From Flavobacteriales bacterium (GTDB lineage Bacteria; Bacteroidota; Bacteroidia; Flavobacteriales; Flavobacteriaceae): DNA of 64,000 nucleotides. The position numbers were made by a program, and so were the translations under genes. The notes below the pieces were generated by a model, which saw only the letters and a list, made by a program, of their open reading frames with translations, had not been told where the DNA came from and ran no database searches. The DNA lies in the NCBI GenBank assembly GCA_020635875.1, contig JACJYY010000004.1:270351-334350 (forward strand), given 5' to 3'. Each line of letters begins with the position of its first letter. Position 1 is the first letter of the stretch. Positions 35,827-43,635 of the stretch are shown in pieces.

Positions 35827-36608
35827 AGCAGTTTCTTACGGATCATCTTTGTAACTCCTTCGTTGTTATTATCTAAATCTGTAATAAATTTAGCTGCTTT
35901 GATAATTTCTGGATGTGCATTTTTCATAGCATAACTGTGGTGCGCACCCTGAATCATTTCAAGGTCGTTTAACATATCTCCAAAAACCATTGTTTCTTCT
36001 GGACGAATTCCTAAATGTTTTTGTATATACCCTAAAGCGATTCCCTTGTGAGCATGGGTTAACGTAATATCAATCCACATATGACTGGAGAGTGCTACTT
36101 TATAATCTCCATGATAAGGTAAAAAATGAGGATAACTGTTAGTTGCCGCATTGTTAAAATCACAAACACTTACTTTTAAAAGGGTATCCTTCACTTTTGT
36201 TAAATCATCTACTTGGTTTACATTTTTAAAAAAGAATTTAATCGTCGATACAAACTCAGGATCTGAATCTTCTATATAAGCTGCATTTTTAGCACACAAA
36301 ACAGTAAAACAGGCTGGTACTTGCCGTACTTTCTCAATAAACATATTAGCTGTTGGTTGATCCATAGGATTCACAAATAACTCTTCTCTTCCCTGCCTAA
36401 CAACTGTTCCGTTATCGGATAAAATCAAAAGACGTTCACTAATGGGTTGTAAAGTTTCGTATAAATTATGATACTGCCTCCCACTCGCTACCGCAAAGGT
36501 TATTCCTTTGGCTCTAAGCTGTTCTTCCACTTCAAAGAAGTCTGATGGTAGTTGATGTTGATCATTCAACAAGGTTCCATCCATATCTGAGACCACAAGT
36601 TTTATCAT
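35823..36608 (-). CDS. Cof-type HAD-IIB hydrolase
   Basis: A 261-residue phosphatase of the Cof/YbiV type. Motif I is SDMDGTLLND (residues 7-16) with the nucleophile Asp, motif II region is VASGRQYHNL, and motif IV is VFGDMLNDLEMIQGAHHSYAMKNA (about 213-236). A large cap domain lies between. Family members dephosphorylate sugar phosphates or flavin intermediates. It is downstream of DUF389 and a small ORF on the same strand, but with no obvious functional link. Substrate unknown. Confidence 0.9.
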   Translation of the reverse strand: MIKLVVSDMDGTLLNDQHQLPSDFFEVEEQLRAKGITFAVASGRQYHNLYETLQPISERLLILSDNGTVVRQGREELFVNPMDQPTANMFIEKVRQVPACFTVLCAKNAAYIEDSDPEFVSTIKFFFKNVNQVDDLTKVKDTLLKVSVCDFNNAATNSYPHFLPYHGDYKVALSSHMWIDITLTHAHKGIALGYIQKHLGIRPEETMVFGDMLNDLEMIQGAHHSYAMKNAHPEIIKAAKFITDLDNNNEGVTKMIRKKLL

Positions 36609-36620
36609 GTCAAATTTAAT

Positions 36621-36926
36621 TTACACCAATACTTCAAAAGAGCCTTCTTTTCCTATAAAAACTTCTTTTGTTATCGAATCCATTGAGTTAGTTGTCGAAT
36701 AACAAGCACATGCCGAAGAATGAACACAAGTGTAGAATATGGTTAATCTGATCTTCTTTCCGTTTTCGGTTTCAGTTTCACTATAAATGATAATGTCTAA
36801 AGAAGAAAAATCTGGCCACCCTCCTGTATTACAAAATTCGAACTGATCGAATTTGTTTAAGTTCTTTTTTATTAGAGATATGACGGATTGCTTGTTGAGT
36901 ATCAAATTGAATATATTATTGTCCAA
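36621..36926 (-). CDS. Hypothetical 101-residue protein
   Basis: An ORF on the minus strand between the DUF389 gene (15-bp gap) and the HAD gene (12-bp gap), in step with both. There is no signal peptide. A notable stretch is FYTCVHSSACACYST (about residues 65-79) with three cysteines. A plus-strand frame overlaps it but lies mostly over the DUF389 gene and is a shadow. No family recognised; coding by position and spacing. Confidence 0.5.
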   Translation of the reverse strand: MDNNIFNLILNKQSVISLIKKNLNKFDQFEFCNTGGWPDFSSLDIIIYSETETENGKKIRLTIFYTCVHSSACACYSTTNSMDSITKEVFIGKEGSFEVLV

Positions 36927-36941
36927 TAACAGAATAAATCA

Positions 36942-38372
36942 TCATCTCACTAACAATGAATCGACTTTTAGTTCTTTGGTAATCCAACCTCTTAAATTAT
37001 TATTCCTTTTGGCGTTAAGCGAGTCCACCACTTTGAATTTCCATTTTGGAAATATGACCTTAAACGTATCCACTTTAATAAAATTAGATTGCATAATCTC
37101 CCCGTATCCTAACTCTGCTAAATCAGGAAAACGAATTTTGGCATCTTTAGCCACAATGTTAAAAGATGTTACTTTTGACGGAGAATTACTAAATCCTTCT
37201 GAATTAAGCAATTTCATGTTTAGTTCGCTCACTTTATCCAATAAGATTTTATTTTCAGTTTCCATTCGGTTTATTTCTGCGATATATCGATCATTCGCTT
37301 TAGAAATTTGGTCCAAACCTCGTGCATTATTTCCTTTAACAAGTAAAGTAAAACTGGATAACCTTTTGTAATTTTTCAGCTCATTTTGTAAATCGCTAAC
37401 TGTAGCTTCGGCAATTTCCCCGTCAAAAAACAGTTTAATACTTTGATTATCGTAGTCGTAAAAATCTTTTCTTAAGTACAGGTTTTCGTTAGCTTGAATT
37501 TCGTTATTCAAAAATAATTTGTATTCATGCTCTGCTTGACTCTTTTTTAGTATCACATAAAACGTGTATGTTGCAGGAATCATAGCCAAAATTGCTACAA
37601 ACGAAGCCAACTTTGCAATTCTTTCTCGTTTAACCGAATCCGCATGAACCAACATCGGAAAACGCAAAAATTTTGAAACTACAAAAGTGGATAACGCAAT
37701 AAAAATAGCGTTGATGAAAAATAAATAGAGCGCACCAATAGCATATTTAACGTTTAAAACGGCAATTCCGTAACCCACTGTGCATAAAGGAGGCATCAAA
37801 GCCGTTGCAATAGCTACACCAGCTATAGCGTTAGGCATAGTTCCTCTTTTGGACTTAGCCACAATTAAGGCTAAACCTCCAGATATAGCCACAAACACAT
37901 CCAAAATTGTGGGTGCTGTACGAGCTTCTAACTCTGGGGTTAATTCTGTAATTGGAGAAAGAGCAAAATAGATGGTTGCTGTAATCACACTCAAACTGAC
38001 CATTACACCTAAATTCACAAAAGACCGTCTTAATGTTTTTACATCATTTATTGCAATGGATAAACCTATTCCAACAATTGGTGCCATTAAGGGCGAAATT
38101 AACATCGCACCGATTACCACTGCTGTAGAACTCACATTTAGTCCAATGGATGCTATAAATATGGAAAATACCAAAATCCAGGCATTGTGACCCTGAAAAG
38201 GAATATCCTTCTTAATGGCTTCAATGGTATTTTCTTTATCAGTATCCTCTCGAATATCAAGGAGTTTAGACAAAAACGTTTTTAAACTTGTAAATAGTCC
38301 TGCTGCGTCTTTACGTACAGTTTCTTTGATATCCTCATTATTAGGATAGGTGTTTTTTGCAGTGTTTTCCAT
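36942..38372 (-). CDS. DUF389 (TIGR00341-type) membrane protein
   Basis: A 476-residue membrane protein. The conserved part is about residues 65-275 with six hydrophobic segments and the signature STAVVIGAMLISPLMAPIVGIGLSIAIND, followed by AISGGLALIVAKSKRGTMPNAIAGVAIATALMPPLCTVGYG. The C-terminal 190 residues are soluble, with a likely coiled coil (ISKANDRYIAEINRMETENKILLDKVSELNMKL, split here in prose as residues near 355-388). The family has no established role. It begins a small minus-strand group with the 101-residue ORF and the HAD gene. Confidence 0.85.
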   Translation of the reverse strand: MENTAKNTYPNNEDIKETVRKDAAGLFTSLKTFLSKLLDIREDTDKENTIEAIKKDIPFQGHNAWILVFSIFIASIGLNVSSTAVVIGAMLISPLMAPIVGIGLSIAINDVKTLRRSFVNLGVMVSLSVITATIYFALSPITELTPELEARTAPTILDVFVAISGGLALIVAKSKRGTMPNAIAGVAIATALMPPLCTVGYGIAVLNVKYAIGALYLFFINAIFIALSTFVVSKFLRFPMLVHADSVKRERIAKLASFVAILAMIPATYTFYVILKKSQAEHEYKLFLNNEIQANENLYLRKDFYDYDNQSIKLFFDGEIAEATVSDLQNELKNYKRLSSFTLLVKGNNARGLDQISKANDRYIAEINRMETENKILLDKVSELNMKLLNSEGFSNSPSKVTSFNIVAKDAKIRFPDLAELGYGEIMQSNFIKVDTFKVIFPKWKFKVVDSLNAKRNNNLRGWITKELKVDSLLVR

Positions 38373-38515
38373 AATAAACCTTAATTAGGTTGATGGGAAC
38401 TAATATCTTTCATTTTTTGGCTGTGACCAAAAGAATATAGTGTTTATTCGTTGATTAAGAATTAATCTCCCTGATTTGCATCGAATAGAGGAATTAAGCC
38501 TTATAAAATTTTTTA

Positions 38516-39151
38516 TTAGAATTTATCCTCGTTCCATTTTGAAGGGTTATTGATGATGTATTCCGAAATATTTTGAAAAGACTGTTCATTGCGGATAATG
38601 TGTTCATAATAATTTCGTTGCCACAATTTACCATCAAACGATTGCCACCCCATTGATTTTACACCACGAATATATTCATTGGTGGTCATGGTTTTGAACC
38701 ATTGCACCACACGATGTAGGGGCGAACCTGCGTGTTCGCCCATTATTGGGTTTACGTTGTCATCATTTATATTAGGGCAGACACATCGTAGGGGCGAACC
38801 TGTGTGTTCGCCCGTTATTGGGGACATATTGTCATCGTTAATATTAGGGCAGACACGCAGGTCTGCCCCTACGGTATCCCCAACGTTTTCCACAATACAA
38901 TGAAAATGGTTTGGCATTACAATCATTTCATGGCAACGGATATCGGAAAATTTGTTTTCCAATTCATAATACCATTTTTCTACCATCATGCCTGCGTCAT
39001 TCAAAACCATTTCCCCATTAATAACATCACCAAATATACATTCTCGATTTTGGGTGCATATCGTTATAAAATACAACCCTGCCTGCGAATAATCGTATTC
39101 TGGTAATCGGATAGATTTTCGTTGGTGAAAATTGGGGTTGATTTTATTCAT
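38516..39151 (-). CDS. REP-associated tyrosine transposase (RAYT, Y1 family) with an in-frame repeat insert
   Basis: A 211-residue HUH/Y1 transposase relative. The start RKSIRLPEYDYSQAGLYFITICTQNR is diagnostic of the RAYT group, the metal-binding HUH motif is PNHFH (His82, His84), and the candidate catalytic tyrosine is in WQRNYYEHIIRN (Tyr181 or Tyr182). Residues 91-146 form an insert with a 24-residue period (CPNINDDN...GEH.GSPL twice), encoded by REP-like palindromes. The ORF is open throughout. RAYTs mobilise or maintain REP elements. It lies between DUF389 and the end of the his operon, on the same strand. Confidence 0.88.
   Translation of the reverse strand: MNKINPNFHQRKSIRLPEYDYSQAGLYFITICTQNRECIFGDVINGEMVLNDAGMMVEKWYYELENKFSDIRCHEMIVMPNHFHCIVENVGDTVGADLRVCPNINDDNMSPITGEHTGSPLRCVCPNINDDNVNPIMGEHAGSPLHRVVQWFKTMTTNEYIRGVKSMGWQSFDGKLWQRNYYEHIIRNEQSFQNISEYIINNPSKWNEDKF
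38720..38741. repeat. REP-like palindrome 1 inside the RAYT ORF
   Basis: GGGCGAAC-CTGCGT-GTTCGCCC: 8-bp arms around a 6-bp loop. It is the same sequence class as palindrome 2, 72 bp downstream. Confidence 0.85.
38792..38813. repeat. REP-like palindrome 2 inside the RAYT ORF
   Basis: GGGCGAAC-CTGTGT-GTTCGCCC: identical arms to palindrome 1. The 72-bp spacing is a multiple of three, so the repeat adds 24 codons and keeps the frame. Confidence 0.85.
38847..38868. repeat. REP-like palindrome 3 inside the RAYT ORF
   Basis: GGGCAGAC-ACGCAG-GTCTGCCC: a variant palindrome with the same outer GGGC/GCCC. A left-arm copy (GGGCAGACAC) also lies at 38775-38784, next to palindrome 2. Confidence 0.8.
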
Positions 39152-39179
39152 TTATCAAAAACATACGTTACGAAGCACT

Positions 39180-39213
39180 AAAAAAGGCAGTAATTTTTCA
39201 ATTACTACCTTTT
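39180..39213 (-). terminator. his operon terminator
   Basis: On the minus strand AAAAGGTAGTAATT and AATTACTGCCTTTTTT pair over 14 bp (one T-G pair) with a 4-5 nt loop and a T6 run. It lies 24 bp after the hisIE stop and before the RAYT gene. Confidence 0.85.
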
Positions 39214-39236
39214 AAATATCTAGAATATATAAATTC

Positions 39237-39839
39237 TTACTTCTTACTCCTAGCCTTCAACACAGCTTCGATGTCTTTCAGTTTAAAGCCTTTGGCTTGT
39301 AAAAGCATGAGGTAGTGGAATAATAAATCCGCAGACTCTTCTTTGAATAAGTGGTCGTTGTTGTCTTTCGCTTCGATTACGACTTCTACTGCTTCTTCCC
39401 CTACTTTCTGAGCAACTTTATTGATTCCTTTATTGAATAATGAAGCTACATAACTCTTTTCAGAATCAGCATTCGCAATACGAGATTCGATAGTTTCTTC
39501 CAATTCAGATAAAAAACCAAATCGAGATTCATTAACGCCAGCCCAACATGTATCTGTTCCTTTATGACAAGTAGGTCCTACAGGATTTACTTTAATAAGC
39601 AATGTATCTTTATCACAATCATTAGCGATGGAAACCAAATTTAAAAAGTTACCACTTTCCTCTCCTTTAGTCCATAAGCGTTGCTTAGAACGACTATAAA
39701 AAGTCACCTTGCCTGTTTCTACCGTTTTTTGATAAGCCTCTTCATTCATATATCCCAACATCAAAACCTGCATCGTAGTATTATCCTGAATAATTGCAGG
39801 AATTAATCCGTGAGCACTTTTTTTAAAATCTATTTCCAT
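39237..39839 (-). CDS. hisIE: Phosphoribosyl-AMP cyclohydrolase / phosphoribosyl-ATP pyrophosphatase (fused)
   Basis: A 200-residue bifunctional enzyme. HisI is in the N-terminal half, with VLMLGYMNEEAYQKT, SRSKQRLWTKGEESGN and the zinc-site CDKDTLLIKVNPVGPTCHKGTDTCW. HisE is in the C-terminal half (about 110-198), with LEETIESRI, KVGEEAVEVVIEAK and ESADLLFHYLMLLQAKGF. It catalyses the second and third steps of histidine synthesis. Last gene of the his operon, 4 nt after hisF and followed by a terminator. Confidence 0.95.
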   Translation of the reverse strand: MEIDFKKSAHGLIPAIIQDNTTMQVLMLGYMNEEAYQKTVETGKVTFYSRSKQRLWTKGEESGNFLNLVSIANDCDKDTLLIKVNPVGPTCHKGTDTCWAGVNESRFGFLSELEETIESRIANADSEKSYVASLFNKGINKVAQKVGEEAVEVVIEAKDNNDHLFKEESADLLFHYLMLLQAKGFKLKDIEAVLKARSKK

Positions 39840-39843
39840 ATCG

Positions 39844-40599
39844 TTATAATCTTACGGCTACACCGTTTTTACGTAATTCTTTTTTAAGGTCTATGATATC
39901 AATTTCTTTAAAGTGAAAAACACTTGCAGCCAAAGCCGCATCTGATTTTCCATTAATGAACGTATCAGTAAAGTGTTGCATATTTCCTGCTCCACCAGAA
40001 GCAATGATAGGAATATTGACAATCTCTGATAAATGTGCTAAAGCTTCATCAGCAAAACCGTTCTTCGTTCCATCATGATTCATTGAGGTAAACAAAATCT
40101 CCCCAGCACCACGTTCCGCTACTTCCACAGCCCAATCAAATAATTTAATATCTGTAGGTACTTTCCCACCAACCAAGTGTACATACCATTCTCCATTAAT
40201 CATTTTGGCATCAATAGCTACAACCACACATTGACTCCCAAATTTTTGGGATAAATCATTAATCAATTGAGGATTCTTAACTGCCGAAGAATTAATAGAC
40301 ACCTTGTCTGCACCATTCTGTAATAATACATCCACATCTTCCACCGATGAAATTCCTCCACCAACAGTAAATGGTATGTTTACACGCTCCGCTACACGAT
40401 GCACCAAATCTACCAAGGTTCTTCTACGTTCTTCAGTAGCAGAAATATCCAAAAAGACTAATTCATCAGCTCCTGTTTGTGCATAAATCTCGGCTAACTC
40501 TACTGGATCACCAGCATCACGTAAATCAACGAAATTCACACCTTTAACGGTTCTACCGTTTTTTATATCTAAACAAGGAACTATTCTTTTAGTAAGCAT
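39844..40599 (-). CDS. hisF: Imidazole glycerol phosphate synthase, cyclase subunit
   Basis: A 251-residue TIM barrel with KRIVPCLDIKNGRTVKG at the start (catalytic Asp11), VGGGISSVEDV and ILFTSMNHDGTKNGFADE in the second half, and the family's second catalytic Asp in VVVAIDAK. It accepts ammonia from HisH to make imidazole glycerol phosphate. It is separated from hisA by a four-helix-protein gene and repeat spacers. Confidence 0.96.
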   Translation of the reverse strand: MLTKRIVPCLDIKNGRTVKGVNFVDLRDAGDPVELAEIYAQTGADELVFLDISATEERRRTLVDLVHRVAERVNIPFTVGGGISSVEDVDVLLQNGADKVSINSSAVKNPQLINDLSQKFGSQCVVVAIDAKMINGEWYVHLVGGKVPTDIKLFDWAVEVAERGAGEILFTSMNHDGTKNGFADEALAHLSEIVNIPIIASGGAGNMQHFTDTFINGKSDAALAASVFHFKEIDIIDLKKELRKNGVAVRL

Positions 40600-40633
40600 A
40601 TATTTATAAGCATTAAGTATTAAGGCGTAAGTA
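40600..40633 (-). repeat. AAGTATTAAG-type repeat spacer, left of the four-helix gene
   Basis: The 34-bp gap reads GCATTAAGTATTAAGGCGTAAGTATTAAG, direct copies of AAGTATTAAG. The same unit is found at 41 kb and 42.4 kb in this operon. Confidence 0.6.
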
Positions 40634-40987
40634 TTAAGTGTTTTTCTTCGTAGATACTATAATACTCTTGATCAACTTAATCACTTCGACTCCATCTTTA
40701 TTTATACTATTAAACTCATCTATTTTTAAATAATCTGTAACTTTCAATAATTCGAGCCAATACAAAGTTTCATCGGCTTCTTTCTGAGAAATACTCAATT
40801 TATGAATAAAATCAGCTTTACTCTCAGCATTTTTTGCTTCTCTAACATTTGCGCCAATCGAAGTACCAGACCTCAATAGCTGTTTGCTCATCACATACTC
40901 TCCTCTGCTATTCAACATTTTATAGAGATTTACAATTCTTACAGAAAATTGAAAACTCTTCTCTCTAACTACATCTTTCTTCCCCAC
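40634..40987 (-). CDS. Four-helix-bundle protein (S23/TIGR02436 family)
   Basis: A 117-residue all-helical protein of the family first seen in 23S rRNA intervening sequences. Diagnostic are FSVRIVNLYKML, QLLRSGTSIGANVREAKNAESKADFIHKL (about 40-68, in prose) and EADETLYWLELL. Stand-alone copies are common in Bacteroidota and have no known function. It lies inside the his operon between hisA and hisF, same strand, bounded by AAGTATTAAG repeats on both sides, which points to later insertion. Confidence 0.88.
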   Translation of the reverse strand: MGKKDVVREKSFQFSVRIVNLYKMLNSRGEYVMSKQLLRSGTSIGANVREAKNAESKADFIHKLSISQKEADETLYWLELLKVTDYLKIDEFNSINKDGVEVIKLIKSIIVSTKKNT

Positions 40988-41036
40988 AAAAGTACTTACT
41001 ACTTAATAATTAATACTTACTACTTAAAACGAATTG
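40988..41036 (-). repeat. AAGTATTAAG-type repeat, right of the four-helix gene
   Basis: ACTTACTACTTAATAATTAATACTTACTACTTAA contains two copies of the reverse unit TACTTACTACTTAA. It runs into the end of hisA, whose last codons (SSKY) lie in the repeat. Confidence 0.55.
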
Positions 41037-41741
41037 CTCAATTTGTTTTAAATCTATCTTCCCTTCATAGATAGCTTTTCCAATGATAGTACCCTCACAC
41101 CCTAGTTCAGCTAGTTTAGGCAATTCATCAAAGGTTGAAATCCCACCCGAGGCAATCAATTTTAAATCTGGACTTGCCGTCAATATCTTTTGATACAAAT
41201 CAAACGAAGGGCCTTGTAACATACCATCTTTAGCGATATCTGTACAAATCACATAACTCACACCTTCTTTTTGGTAGTGTTGGATAAATGGCACTAGTTC
41301 TTCCTCTGATTCTTCTAACCATCCGTTTGTGGCTACTTTCTCATTATTAGCATCCGCACCTAAAATGATTTTGTCTGAACCATACTTTTGCAACCACGAA
41401 GTGAACACTGACCTATTCTTTACTGCAATACTCCCTCCTGTAATTTGATTTGCTCCACTTTCAAAAGCAATTCTCAAATCTTCGTCCGATTTTAATCCAC
41501 CGCCAAAGTCAACTTTCAAGTTAGTTTGTGTAGCGATCGTTTCTAAAATTTTATGGTTCACAATATGACTTGACTTGGCTCCATCCAAGTCTACCAAATG
41601 CAAATATTCAATCCCATGATCCTCAAAAGACTTGGCTACTTCCAAAGGGTTTTCGTTGTATATTTTTTTGGTATCATAATCCCCTTTGGACAATCTCACA
41701 CATTTTCCTTCTATAATATCAATTGCTGGTATTAATCTCAT
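41010..41741 (-). CDS. hisA: ProFAR isomerase
   Basis: A 243-residue TIM-barrel isomerase, with RLIPAIDIIEGKCVRLSKGDY at the start (catalytic Asp8), VDFGGGLKSDEDLRIAFESGA and ICTDIAKDGMLQGPSFDLY (second catalytic Asp). The C-terminal residues overlap a repeat region. It follows hisH by 53 bp and precedes the four-helix gene. Confidence 0.96.
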   Translation of the reverse strand: MRLIPAIDIIEGKCVRLSKGDYDTKKIYNENPLEVAKSFEDHGIEYLHLVDLDGAKSSHIVNHKILETIATQTNLKVDFGGGLKSDEDLRIAFESGANQITGGSIAVKNRSVFTSWLQKYGSDKIILGADANNEKVATNGWLEESEEELVPFIQHYQKEGVSYVICTDIAKDGMLQGPSFDLYQKILTASPDLKLIASGGISTFDELPKLAELGCEGTIIGKAIYEGKIDLKQIEQFVLSSKY

Positions 41742-41794
41742 ATTGTTACAGTTAAGACATTTAGCCTAAAGTTAAATGGTAAATATTTTAAATT

Positions 41795-42376
41795 TTATAA
41801 TTTTAAAAAGTTAGCCAAAATTTGTTCTCCAGCCGTACTGCTTTTTTCTGGGTGAAACTGTACACCATAGAAGTTGTCCTTGTGTAAAGCTGTCGAATAG
41901 TCTAACTCATAATGAGTTGTTGCTATCGTCTCTTCGCATAGAGGAACATAATAGCTGTGTACCAAATACATATACTCCTTTTCGTTAATTCCTTCCAATA
42001 AAGGTGACTTTAAATTAGCTATCTGATTCCATCCGATTTGAGGAACTTTAACCGCATTCGAAAAACGAATCACTTCTGAATCAAAAATATTCAATCCATA
42101 GGTATCTCCTTCCTGTGAGTGTTTGCACATCAGCTGCATTCCTAAACAGATTCCTAAAACAGGTTGTTTCAATGTAGGTATTACTTTATCCAAACCTGTT
42201 TCCTTTAACATTTTCATAGCACTACTCGCCTCACCTACACCAGGAAAAATCACTTTATCCGCAGATTTTATTTCCTCCACATCATGTGTCAATACCGCTT
42301 CATATCCCAATCTGTTTATCGCAAATTGGATACTTCTGATATTTCCTGCTCCGTAATTTATGATGACAATTCTCAC
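41795..42376 (-). CDS. hisH: Imidazole glycerol phosphate synthase, glutamine amidotransferase subunit
   Basis: A 193-residue class I amidotransferase, with INYGAGNIRSIQFAINRLG at the start, the nucleophile Cys in LGICLGMQLMCKHSQEG (about residues 74-90), and QFHPEKSS (about 172-179) giving His and Glu. It forms the ammonia channel with HisF. It is 116 bp downstream of hisB, a gap filled with repeats. Confidence 0.95.
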   Translation of the reverse strand: MRIVIINYGAGNIRSIQFAINRLGYEAVLTHDVEEIKSADKVIFPGVGEASSAMKMLKETGLDKVIPTLKQPVLGICLGMQLMCKHSQEGDTYGLNIFDSEVIRFSNAVKVPQIGWNQIANLKSPLLEGINEKEYMYLVHSYYVPLCEETIATTHYELDYSTALHKDNFYGVQFHPEKSSTAGEQILANFLKL

Positions 42377-42492
42377 GTTTTAAGTAGTAAGTATTAATTA
42401 TTAAGTATTAAGTTTTCGCACTCAGTCGTAAATATTCTTCACGCAAAGATGATAAAATACTTACGACTTACGCCTTAATACTTATGACTTAT
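42377..42492 (-). repeat. Inverted AAGTATTAAG repeats between hisB and hisH
   Basis: TAAGTAGTAAGTATTAATTATTAAGTATTAAG at the left and ACTTACGACTTACGCCTTAATACTTATGACTT at the right (each broken here only for prose) are inverted relative to each other, with a non-repeat core TTTTCGCACTCAGTCG between. It belongs to the same repeat family that flanks the four-helix gene. No promoter is evident. Confidence 0.6.
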
Positions 42493-43632
42493 TTATAGCA
42501 TCCCTTTCGTCGATGGCAAAATCATTTTTGCCGGATCTCTTTTCACTGCTACTTTTATTGCTTTGGCAAAAGCCTTAAAAATAGCCTCAATCTTGTGATG
42601 TTCATTATCGCCTTCTGCCTTGATGTTAAGATTGGCTCTCGCGCCGTCTGTAAAAGACTTGAAGAAATGATAGAACATTTCCGTAGGCATTTTACCTACC
42701 ATTTCTCTCTTAAACTCCGTCTCCCATACTAACCAGTTTCTTCCTCCAAAGTCAATAGCTACTTGGGCTAAACAATCATCCATCGGCAAACAGAAACCGT
42801 ATCTTTCAATGCCTAGTTTATTACCTAAGGCACTCGCAAATACTTCACCTAACGCAATAGCTGTGTCTTCTATGGTGTGATGTTCATCTACCTCCAAATC
42901 ACCTATCACTTTGATATTCAAGTCCATTTGACCGTGACGTGCAATTTGATCTAACATGTGATCAAAAAAGGCAATTCCTGTGTCTATATTTGATTTACCA
43001 GTACCGTCTAGGTTTAACCAAATGCTAATATCGGTTTCGTGTGTTTTTCGTACAGTAGAAGCCGTGCGATCTGCTAACTTTAAAAATTCGTAGATTTTCT
43101 TCCAATCCGTAGTATGTAATGCGATTACATCTACTAAATCTTTTTTGTCAGCTGACAATTCGTCTGCGCCTAAATCCTCATTAGCCCCCAAATAAATAGC
43201 TTTAGCACCTAAATTTTTGGCTAATTCTACATCCGTCATACGATCCCCTAATACAAAAGAATTAGCTAAATCGTATGCTGGATTGTTAATGTATTTTCCT
43301 AACATTCCTATACGAGGTTTGCGTGTAGGTGCATTATCTGCAGGAAAAGAACGATCTATAAATACTTCATCAAAGATAACCCCTTCATTCTCAAAAGCTT
43401 TCATCACTTTATTATGCGCTGGCCAAAAAGTATCCTCAGGAAATGAATCAGTTCCTAAACCGTCTTGATTGGTCACCATAGCCAATTCATAATCTAACTC
43501 ATCAGCTATTTTAGATAAATATTGAAATACCTTTGGGTAAAACTCCAATTTTTCGAGACTATCCAGTTGATAATCCACAGGTGGTTCCAACACTATAGTA
43601 CCGTCTCTATCAATAAATAATACCTTTTTCAT
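42493..43632 (-). CDS. hisB: Bifunctional histidinol-phosphatase / imidazoleglycerol-phosphate dehydratase
   Basis: A 379-residue fusion. The N-terminal HAD phosphatase (about 1-165) has KVLFIDRDGTIV and NSFVLGDRMTDVELAKNLGAKAIYLG. The C-terminal dehydratase (about 185-379) has IAFFDHMLDQIARHGQ, VDEHHTIEDTAIALGE and the late NEHHKIEAIFKAFAKAI, including the two metal-binding HxxE/DEHH motifs. The fusion is normal in Bacteroidota and enterics. It starts 3 nt after hisC. Confidence 0.96.
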   Translation of the reverse strand: MKKVLFIDRDGTIVLEPPVDYQLDSLEKLEFYPKVFQYLSKIADELDYELAMVTNQDGLGTDSFPEDTFWPAHNKVMKAFENEGVIFDEVFIDRSFPADNAPTRKPRIGMLGKYINNPAYDLANSFVLGDRMTDVELAKNLGAKAIYLGANEDLGADELSADKKDLVDVIALHTTDWKKIYEFLKLADRTASTVRKTHETDISIWLNLDGTGKSNIDTGIAFFDHMLDQIARHGQMDLNIKVIGDLEVDEHHTIEDTAIALGEVFASALGNKLGIERYGFCLPMDDCLAQVAIDFGGRNWLVWETEFKREMVGKMPTEMFYHFFKSFTDGARANLNIKAEGDNEHHKIEAIFKAFAKAIKVAVKRDPAKMILPSTKGML

Positions 43633-43635
43633 ACT

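Noticed and set aside
36853..37371. 172-residue plus-strand ORF
   Set aside because: It lies opposite the DUF389 gene, which has clear family motifs; low-complexity Ser/Leu composition marks it as a shadow.
38720..38868. CRISPR-like array
   Set aside because: Only two to three palindromes, with spacers that are themselves similar, and inside a transposase ORF; this fits REP elements, not CRISPR.
38679..39106. Plus-strand ORFs of 74 and 100 residues
   Set aside because: They are antisense to the RAYT gene and arise from its palindromic repeats.
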